A DNA stretch of 64,000 bases from Ulota crispa (taxonomy: Eukaryota; Streptophyta; Bryopsida; Orthotrichales; Orthotrichaceae), in contig OY987244.1 in the NCBI GenBank assembly GCA_963920765.1, positions 19,200,358 to 19,264,357 of the forward strand, given 5' to 3'. A model generated the notes under the pieces. It saw only the letters and a list, made by a program, of their open reading frames with translations. It was not told the origin of the DNA and did not search any database. This document shows, one piece after another, positions 55,745-64,000 of the stretch. How positions within the stretch are numbered: position 1 is the first letter of the stretch; every line of letters begins with the position of its first letter. Position numbers and translations under genes: made by a program.

Positions 55745-57968
55745 CAATGTAATATCAGTGAGTTTCATCCATGATCTAACGCACCTAATGCTGGTCTTAC
55801 TGAGAGGGGTTTCATCCATTCCTTTCACAAACTATCTAGTATTGAGGTAACTTACTTGGTGTCAAAATGAGGAAAGATTCTGGCAAATAATTTCATAACA
55901 TTGTTCACCATGTTATATTCCTCCCCCCAATTGTGGAGGGATATTTCCCCTTATATACTTGGGAGGAAAAGTTTAGTTATAAATTCTGGAAATTGATTGG
56001 CAAGGTCTACAGCTACCAAATGGCATTCGCTAGGATCCTCATATTGGGGGAGCAAAAGAGGACCCCAGTGAAAATTAACAATGTTATGTTATAAACCAGC
56101 AAGGAAACGTCCCTGCTTCTGAACTCCAAAGATCGCAAATAGTAAGCTTATCACGTAATTTTTTGACAAAAGCTTTTGATTGGAAAATGGCGAGAGGCGG
56201 GGCAAATGAAGTTGTTGTTCCCCTAGGTTATTGCCCTCGCACATTTTGGTGCAAGGAGCTTGCGTGATGCCGGTCCGCATGGCATTGGCCTACACGTGAT
56301 CTTTTTCTCTCCGTTATTGTTTGGAAGGTTTCCAATAGGGGGCTTCAAACATAAAATCTTGCCTTCTCACTTCACAGGATCTCAGCTCGCTAGTGAAATG
56401 TTTTCATTCCCTAACACGTGCAAAGTTTGAGACACTTGTGAGTTTGCAAAAATTTCTGCAAAAAAAATTTCAGAGTTTGAAGACAGAGGTGCATGAGCCC
56501 CGAGAAGCCACAAAAGTGAGTTTCTGAAATTCACTCAAGTGAAGTCCGGAGGTGAGTCACGTCAAGATTCACTATCGAATCCACAGAGGTGAATCGCGAC
56601 GTGACCTAAAAAAGTTGGTGTTTGAAGCCCCTAATAACACCGTCGTCGGATGTGCCTGGGTGAGACTTGCGAGGAGGATTGGGTGGTGGGGATGCGGGCG
56701 GGGTGTTGGCGGAGAGCGGTTGAATTCCTTTCCTCTCCTGTGGGATGCAAGCAAGTATGCAACCATCTCACGAACGACCTCTCTGCCTGCTCGCTCGATC
56801 TGGTTCCCTCAGCGCTCTTGCCTGCCTGCCTGTAAGCATAACTTAAGTTATGTTATGTGTGCAGCTCGTGAGTTCTTTTACTCTGCTCCGTCATACTGCG
56901 GCGCTCATTGCAGCAACAGTCTCGCGTGCGTCACCGGTTATGTCCGGCGGAGCGCTTTTGCTTTGACTTGCATCTGGGTCGTGTAAGGCCCTCCTCTGAA
57001 GCACACGTAAGGCGTTGTATCAACAACGTAGGTACGTGCTTTTCTTTCATCTCCTCCGTCCTTTCTGTTGGTTTCTTCCGTGGTCCTTTTCCCCGCTTGC
57101 AATACCGACCGTCATGCGCGACCTGACTGAACGTTTAAGAATTGCAGTACCTCAGAAATCGATCGCTGTTAAGAGCGCTGATAGAATCATTAGGCTAAAA
57201 GTTAGTCCCCACCAGGAGCCCCACAGATATTGTCGAACCTAATCGCCGTTTGTGAAATTATTGCTTTTGTCACTGGATTCCATTTTCACGTAACCCTAAA
57301 CTGTTAGTGCTAGGAACAATACGTTTGCAATGTGTCAGCTAGTTGAAACGACATCCGCCTTCTGTTATGGCGTGATCAACCTTATGAGTGTCATACATAC
57401 ACAGAAGTAGGTCCGCTTTCCATGGGCTTATGTGGCTCAACCTTGTCTGGTCTGTGCCAAGCAATGTTTAAGTAGAGGGCTCTTGTTGCTATTTTTTTGG
57501 TCGATGGCTGTGTTTCCCAGTGTATTGGGCTATGGCTTGTAGTGGGTGTGTGTCACTCTCACTTGCTGTCTGACTTACAGCGGCATGACCGTAGCATGCT
57601 GAAGTGATCAGTTAAGCGCTTCAGAAGTTAACAGAACTTACAAATAATAACAAACGAAATTCAAGAACAATGACCATTCATATGCATTGGTTGATTTGGT
57701 TTTCTTTATTAAGGTAGTGGATAATAGAAAGAACTATTGCAAAGATTCTACTATTTAGGATTTTTGGGAGGATGACTGGTGCAATCTGCTTGGTAGCTAG
57801 CTCTCATTCAATTGCATTGCATGACGTGGAACATCCCGGCCCTCTGGGGTACTTCATTTCAGCTAAAAATAATGCAATCAGTTGTGCTCAGGATTGGTTG
57901 CTTTTTGTGTTGAGTGAGATCGTTCATCGGCACTCTCCAGTTTGCCAATTCACCACCAACTTCTTCCA
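55745..57968 (+). other. intergenic with a GC-rich island; probable HACD promoter/5' UTR
   Basis: GC is markedly higher from about 56550 to 57250 and contains several overlapping frames (56552-56986, 56908-57126, 57015-57242) with no family resemblance. This island is about 0.7 kb upstream of the HACD start codon and may be its promoter and a non-coding first exon, or a decayed gene. Confidence 0.4.
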
Positions 57969-60804
57969 ATGACTACCGCATATCTTGCTTGCTACAATGC
58001 TGCTCAATCGTTTGGCTGGTATTGCTCATTGAATTCCTTGACCTTTGCTAGCCCTTCTTGTTTATTTTTGATGTGTTGCGTCTCTATAGCCACATATTGC
58101 AGCTATCGTTGCAGTAGGTTCATGAACTCCCTACGTTACCACCTTTCATGGAGTATTGCCTCTCCATCCGTAATGCTCAAATGTCAAATTGTTGTGAGGT
58201 TGTGCAATTCCTCTGACCACGTTGTTGTTACTTCGTTGCATAGGTGCACACTTATGGTACCAAGGTTTTTGATCTATAAATGGTTGGTCTTGTCAGGGCC
58301 CTAGCACTTGTACTCCTCTTAAACAATGTCATACAGACTAAGTCGTTGATAGGAGGTTTTTCAATAGCCGGCAATGTTGTTTGTAAGTTATATTTCTTTT
58401 ATCGTACTCTTCTTATTTGCATTGCTTCCACAATTCCTCTGGTACTTGGTGGTTTAGTTTTGCTGTTCAGAAATACCAATACTCCATTTCTCTACTCAAA
58501 ATGTATTACCATGTTAAAATTTGTACTTTTGGTTATAGGTATGCCGCTTAGTGGAGGTAAGTTTTGACGTGTCCAGCCATCATGAATGAATTTTGCCAGG
58601 TTTTCTCCAATTGGCTGCTTTCCTAGAAATCTTGCATTCTATTTTTGGTACGTACATTCTTGCATTTGTTCTCCAAATATATGTAGCATTTTGTCAAGAG
58701 TATAGTTGTAGGTCGTTTCTGTAATACAAAGATTCCTCTTTCTAAACGGAATACTGGCATCTTCACACCAATTGCACGGGTGGAAATTAAATGTTACAAA
58801 AGTGAAGATTAAATTGTCCTTGCTTATGCCTCTATTCAGAGTTTTAGAACCCTGCACTTTTTGAGGTGTCTGAGATGCTTATGTTGTTGAAGGTCTAGTG
58901 CGCACCAACACCCTCTATGCTTTCATGCAATGGTTGGGTCGGAGTCATGTCCTCTTCGCAATCATTGCCAAAATACCTGAGGTAAAGCTTGGCTTCCTAG
59001 ACGACCTTGATTTCATTTCACTTCTATCTTTGTTGTTACAAATATGGGACGTGGTCTATTGATGCGTCTAATGCATGGTTTAAAATTGAACTACCCTAAA
59101 CCATACCTCACGTGGTAAGCTATAAAATGATAGTTTACTTCCACCTCTCTAAACTACATGTTTACTTTTGCAGGTGCAAGAGCAACCTCCAATTACAATC
59201 ACTTTCTTAGCATGGTCCACAGCAGAGGTTCATTCTCTTGTCAAGTCAACTTTCTTGGTTTTTGTGTTTTTTTAATGATGCTTTTGATGTGTGCATGTGC
59301 TTGGTGCTCTCAATGGCATTTCTTAGGACCATTTAACTCAAAATTCTACTGCATAATGTTCTGTATGATGTCCTACGATTGTATATGGCTTCTGAGTTTG
59401 TCAAGTTGTGTTGAGATTGGTTGGTAGGTGATACGCTATCCACAGTATATGCTTGGGCTTTTGGGTCTGTGTCCTCATTGGTTGACTTGGTTAAGGTGAG
59501 TGGCCAAATCATAGACCTTAACACTTGCAAATGTTCATTGCATTATTTTTTTATTACATGTTCTCTATCTTGAGTTGTACATTCCAAAACAATCTGAGAG
59601 AGTTTGCATTGTTAGAATTTTGAAGGTAACTTGTCGTATTGAATGTTCATATTGTTGACGGGTTTGTTTACACAAAGTCAACATGGATGAAACTTATTCA
59701 TTTTCTTCTTGTGTTGTTGTTTCATCTTGGATTGAAGTATTAGAGAATCTAGGTACTTTTTACACGAGCTCTGATAATGGCTGCAAAGCGTATTTGTTTT
59801 TGTTTACTTGACCACCTTTCAGGTCGGGAAATGATTGTGCTCAAAACAATTGTTGATGAGTGTGCAGATACACTGCATTTATTGCTCTTTACCCCATTGG
59901 AGCGCTTTATGGAGAAAGTAAGCAATGTTTTGATGGTTGTCTTGCATGCTTGGCTACGGTTGCTCTATTGATAAATTGTTGCTTTCTTATTTGTCTTGTC
60001 TATCTATACATAAAACCTTCACACGTGGCACAAAAGCCTCTGCAATTCATTGCTGTAGATTCAAATTGATAGAATGCATATTGAATTAGTTATTAATGGG
60101 GATTGTAATGGCATCCTTGTCATATTAATCTCGTTACCTAGTGAATGTCTTTGATGTTTATGGATGGGAACTTCTTTGGTTTGTTGCTAGCAATTTCATC
60201 TTAGTGTTTCTCATGAAATTATATCATTAAATTTGATCATGATCAAAATTTTAGACTGCCTACTTGGTTGGAAGTCTAAATTTATGCATGCCAACTTGTG
60301 ATGCAACATTTGTGTGCAATCTTAGGTGTCAACTTTTAGCTTACGCAAGCGTTAGCTTTTTGCAAAAAAGTTTTGAACAATTTGACTGCTTTTCCTACAT
60401 GCAGTGCTTACCATGTATCTTTCCCTTGATTTAATCAAGAAACGAGATCTTTATGCAAGAAGTTTCAATTGGCTTCCCTTCGACTATCACTCGTTTGTTG
60501 TGGTGAGTTCTAAAACTATCATTTTAGAGTATGTTTTTTTTGTTTTCAAAGTAAGAATTCTTGAACAGACTGTAGATTATCAAGATGTTTTGAGAAAACT
60601 AGTGATGTTAATATTGCCAATTGGTTTAGATTTCTAAGCTTGATATATCTATTTGTGTTGGTGGTGTAGGGGGTTATGATTGTGTATCCTTTTCTGTGGT
60701 TGGTGCTATATATCCACATGTTTCAACAGCGTAGATCCAAGCTTACAAATAGGGAGAGCAACAATAGCACAAGTAAACTTGCTAAATCAAAGCTCGTTGA
60801 TTAA
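57969..60804 (+). CDS. very-long-chain 3-hydroxyacyl-CoA dehydratase (HACD/PAS2 family), 9 exons
   Basis: Third step of ER fatty-acid elongation: dehydration of 3-hydroxyacyl-CoA to trans-2-enoyl-CoA. Exons 57969-58018, 58297-58382, 58600-58647, 58893-58981, 59174-59227, 59428-59495, 59868-59917, 60405-60502 and 60670-60804 sum to 678 bases (225 residues), all GT-AG with consistent phases. The protein begins MTTAYLACYNAAQSFGW and contains AAFLEILHSIFGLVRTNTLY, QWLGRSHVLFAII, FLAWSTAEVIRYPQYM, WLTWLRYTAFIALYPIG and YPFLWLVLYIHMF, in family order with about six membrane helices. The Lys/Ser-rich C-terminus (QQRRSKLTNRE...SKLAKSKLVD) is ER-cytosolic type. The VIRYPxY form fits the second plant HACD group (At5g59770-like) more than PAS2 itself. 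The catalytic LYPxGxxxE motif reads LYPIGALYGE, one residue longer than usual. Confidence 0.9.
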
Positions 60805-61138
60805 GAGTTACAACTTTTTGTAATTTCAAGTGAGAGTAACATAAGAGTTAGCTCTTAGAGGAACTTATGATCTATGTTTTATTTTATTTCATTCCTATTT
60901 TTGATATGTGATATTTGTGCATGCAGTTCATTTTTCTTTACAAAGTTGATTGTCTAGTTCATGTGGTAATGAAATATTTCTAAGTGTACAATATGTTGAA
61001 TTTGTCTTGCTTTATATTTTGAGCTCAAAATGTTAGATTTTAGATTTAATAAGCTTACTAAAGCATCTAGTGAACTTTCTGAGTCTTGACCTAGAATCTA
61101 TATTTGAATTTGATTTTGCATTAATAGTGCATATCTCT
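60805..61138. other. HACD 3' UTR and spacer
   Basis: AT-rich, no frame. Candidate polyadenylation context in the T/A-rich stretch after 60870. Confidence 0.45.
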
Positions 61139-61146
61139 TACTTTTA

Positions 61147-61548
61147 GGGACCGACTAGGTGGACACCCCCCAATTGCAGGGCGGACACCCCCATAGTCAA
61201 ATCTATTAAATTTGAGATTATTATCATGTTGAAATATGAAATAAATCAAAGCAATACTTTAGTGTACATCTACGTTTACAAGCATTACAAACACACAACA
61301 AATTTGTCTCATTTGTGACATGGTTAGGAGTTAAATCAATTGCTCCCTTCATTTATTGGTTTGATTCTTGACCGTGTTACAAATGAGGCAAATTTGTTGT
61401 ATGTTTAGAGCGCTTGTAAACACAAATGTTTGCTAAACTATTGCTTTGATTTTATTTCAAATTTTAGTGTAATAATAATCTCAAATTTAATAGATTTGGC
61501 TATGGGGTGTTTGCATAGCAATTGGGGGGTGTCCACCTAGTCAATCCA
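61147..61548. mobile_element. 402 bp MITE with 8 bp target duplication (hAT-like)
   Basis: TACTTTTA occurs at 61139-61146 and 61549-61556, directly outside inverted ends that share GACTAGGTGGACACCCCCCA and continue through ATAG(T/C)CAAATCTATTAAATT-type sequence. The two halves pair along most of the length, so the whole element is a foldback. An 8 bp duplication is typical of hAT transposons. Non-coding. It sits about 0.35 kb after the HACD stop codon. Confidence 0.75.
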
Positions 61549-61556
61549 TACTTTTA

Positions 61557-62860
61557 TTGCATTTATCAAACATTGATAATTTAGATCATAAAGGTTTAAG
61601 TGCATGGTGTTTATAATTATAGAGGATTTTGCCCGTTGGATAGCTAAATCAAATAAAATTTTGGTTCTCTTCTTCTTTGCTTACTCTTGTTTTAGTTGTT
61701 TTTATCAATTGCATTACCTTGCATTTAACATGAAAACAAAATCTTAAGAATCTATAGAGGCATAAATTCACAAAATAATTGCAAACATGGGTATAGCTTG
61801 AACAAAATTGCAAAGCCATTACAATATCATTGTTGCCCTATTAGATAAATTAAAATTATATTTGTTTCCAAAGCTTACAAGAAATTGTATTGAAGATTAC
61901 ATGCATTGCAGACAATTGGCAAAAAGTGTATATATTGTTTACATGTTTGAACAACAACGTTTTTGAAAGATTCCTTGAAAGATTACAAATTGGACCATGG
62001 ATAGTAAGTAGTTGACTATAGTGGCAAACTATTGACAATTACCTTTAAACAATGAGTAAAGAGCAAGAATATTGTAAGTGTATTCCAAATTATGCATACA
62101 TATAAATTGTGTCTTTATTTGTAATTACTTTGCAATTTTGCATCTCTTTTGTATGTTCTTATAAGAGCATCTCCACTAGCCCTAGCTCATTCAAAGGTTT
62201 CCAAATATATTTGAAGGGCCCTCAAGCTCCTTGATCTCCACCCATGCTCTTCAAAAGGGTGGCCTTGCACTACTTCAACATGCCCCATAAATAATCATTG
62301 GACCACTTATTACGGAAAGTAGAGGATGAAGTACTCTAAACTTAGGACATATAGTAGTGAATAATGTTTTTGTTGAGAAATATTCTATTAATATGCTCTA
62401 CACATAGTTAACTAGAGTTCATTAGTGTTTATTTTGGTAAAGGGATCCCATGGACCAATAGTGGAGAAGGACTTTTGCTTTCTATATTTGGTCTTCCCTT
62501 GTATATAGTAGGGAAACCTTACTTGGATTATTACTCTTGTTACATCTTCTCCTTGCATACTTTGTTATATCTCATTTGTGTCCTCGTTGTGTTTTCTATT
62601 CCCAACACTTCCCTTAGAGTCTGTAACTCTATCACAACAGTTTTGAAGGGCCCTTGCTAGGCATGCTAAGGTAGACAGCTCAAGAACTGGGCAGCTAAGG
62701 GCTAAAATTGAATTTTGGGGAGGTGAAACTTCTTGAAATATTTTTAAGTAAATTTTGCTTGAAGACAAGAGGAATTGACATCTTACCCAACTTATTTCAT
62801 ATTTTTTGGAGCTTTGTAAAATTAATTATGAAATTTTAAAGTGGAAAGTCATAGGACTCT
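61557..62860. other. 1.3 kb intergenic, no gene seen
   Basis: AT-rich. GAGCATCTCCACTAGCC near 62166 resembles a common plant MITE end, but I find no partner end. Confidence 0.4.
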
Positions 62861-62960
62861 AAAACCGTGCACCTTCTTAAATGTACATTGCATGTACATT
62901 ACTGAAAACTATAAAAAACAACATGTATGTCCCAGATACATCTAAGAAGGTGCACGATTT
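62861..62960. repeat. short inverted repeat
   Basis: AAACCGTGCACCTTCTTAAA (from 62861) pairs with TCTAAGAAGGTGCACGATTT (to 62960) around about 50 bases, themselves containing the palindrome TGTACATTGCATGTACA. Confidence 0.7.
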
Positions 62961-63817
62961 AAGACGGTGCACAATTTATAAGCCGTCTACCTTAAGACAA
63001 AATATCTTGGAGAAGATTTTGAAAGAGCCCTTAGCACTTTTCATCCACTTTGGGAGTCGGACAGACGGACCACACTGAGGTGAGCTTGCATCTGCCGCAA
63101 GCTCCGCGGAGCTCACGCAAGGCAGGGGCCAGGGAGAACCTCTGACTTCATGTGCTGGGAGCCCTGTTTGTTGGCCATGGACGGCTGGCGGAGATTTTCA
63201 GGGTTCGCTCGCTTGATCAACTGATGGAGTGATCGTATTCAGGTGTGTTTCATTGAGGATTCAGCAATTGCTAGTTAAATGTAAGGTTGGTGAGTTTCAG
63301 AGAACCCACTTCCATTTATCTCATCGTTGGACACAACCTGCCGTGTATTGTGCATTGGCATTATTAGTGCGTCTCGTGCGTATCGCGTCAATGACCTCGT
63401 TAAAGTCAAAATTCTGCCTCTAGAGTAGAGATTTCTATTCAACAAACTTCGTTGTTGAATAGATGTGTGCGAAACTCAATTTTTTCTTGTTGACGCTTTC
63501 GATGTTGGAAGTTGTTACTTGCTTCCTTTGTAACGATTGTTAATACTCAGAACTAATCCGGGCATTTTGAAGTCCCCATTCTTACATTGGAAGTGCCCAG
63601 CGTTGAGCATTGTACCGCCGCAGTAGTATAAAACACAAGAATGGTTTGAATTTAGGGTTTGATAGTAATTGGATGTAGGGTTGGAATTTGGAAATGTACT
63701 GGTTGTTTGCGGCCATGGTAGTGATAATGTCATGGTTTTTATGCTTGGATTAGGAGGTGTGGGCTTAGTAGTCATGTGTTGTGGCTGCAGGGTTCTGTAT
63801 AGGAAAGCTCTCCAGCC
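62961..63817 (+). promoter_or_regulatory. upstream region and 5' UTR of the F-box gene
   Basis: GC rises from about 63050. Open frames on both strands are short and overlapping. The segment leads directly into the start codon at 63818. Confidence 0.4.
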
Positions 63818-64000
63818 ATGGCAAAAGAGCAGGCACGCAACGGAGCACTGATATGGACGCTTCCCGATGAGACGTTGCTGACGGTGTTGGAGAATCTGAC
63901 GGCCGAGTGCGATCGCCAGTCATGGTGCATGGTATGCAAGAAATTTCTGGAGTTGGAGGCCATGAGTCGAAAGTATGTTGGTGTGATGCGGGCTGAGATT
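63818..64000 (+). CDS. F-box protein, N-terminal part (cut by window end)
   Basis: Substrate-recruiting subunit of an SCF ubiquitin ligase, probably. From the ATG at 63818 (context CCAGCCATGG) 61 codons run open to the window edge. After a short leader (MAKEQARNGALIW) comes LPDETLLTVLENL followed by DRQSWCMVCKKFLELEAMSR, the F-box pattern LP-x-E-x-L-x-x-I/V-L...D..S..LVCK.W..L, with the SKP1-binding leucines in place. The form VCKKFLxLExxSRK is most like plant F-box/LRR (FBL) proteins, so leucine-rich repeats would be expected downstream. The rest of the gene lies outside the window. Confidence 0.8.
   Translation, partial: MAKEQARNGALIWTLPDETLLTVLENLTAECDRQSWCMVCKKFLELEAMSRKYVGVMRAEI

Noticed and set aside
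1..64000. tRNA and rRNA genes
   Set aside because: I looked for GGTTCGAATCC-type T-arm sequences and conserved rRNA stretches and found none that I could support.

Overview
The window is nuclear DNA from a land plant. The evidence is spliceosomal genes with short GT-AG introns (one GC-AG), two plant-specific families (a pTAC16-type plastid nucleoid protein and a plant-type RecQ5 helicase), a type II metacaspase, and AT-rich intergenic space full of plant transposons. The moderately GC-rich exons, short introns and simple gene structures would fit a bryophyte or other seed-free plant. That placement is an inference; nothing here fixes the species.

Layout. 1-8.1 kb is repeats: a CACTA-like MITE with target duplication, a 1.75 kb foldback, tandem repeats, and TTAA-flanked elements. 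8.07-13.33 kb is a complete but dead Ty3/gypsy-type LTR retrotransposon on the minus strand, with both LTRs and an ATTGG target duplication. 13.3-17.9 kb is gene-poor, with a probable short Helitron and a 285 bp MITE just upstream of the first gene. 18.2-23.2 kb holds a single-exon type II metacaspase with a five-unit 19-residue repeat in its linker, a DUF1697 protein, and (minus strand) a four-helix membrane protein. 26.3-33.7 kb is a 20-exon RECQL5 helicase (1188 codons by my splice model). 34.5-36.4 kb has a plastid-like AT-rich fragment and two TTAA elements sharing one TTAA. 36.6-39.1 kb (minus) is a five-exon pTAC16 gene, with a Mutator-like MITE (9 bp target duplication) about 0.45 kb upstream of its start codon. 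40.7-45.1 kb is a repeat-rich block that also carries a broken copy of the 5' end of RECQL5. 47.7-48.1 kb is a small secreted cysteine-containing protein. 50-56 kb is repeats, including nested insertions. 58.0-60.8 kb is a nine-exon 3-hydroxyacyl-CoA dehydratase (HACD/PAS2 family) gene. A hAT-like MITE follows at 61.1 kb, and the window ends inside the first exon of an F-box protein gene.

The genes do not form a pathway or cluster; they are ordinary dispersed eukaryotic genes. The most unusual signal is the set of about nine non-autonomous elements bounded by TTAA with inverted ends beginning CCC(C). This is the signature of the piggyBac superfamily, which I believe is rarely reported in land plants. 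They fall into subfamilies with internal homology (5.2/34.9 kb; 40.8/41.9/53.8 kb), and one insertion is supported by an approximate empty-site comparison. All splice models, domain calls and repeat boundaries come from reading the sequence; no database search was run.
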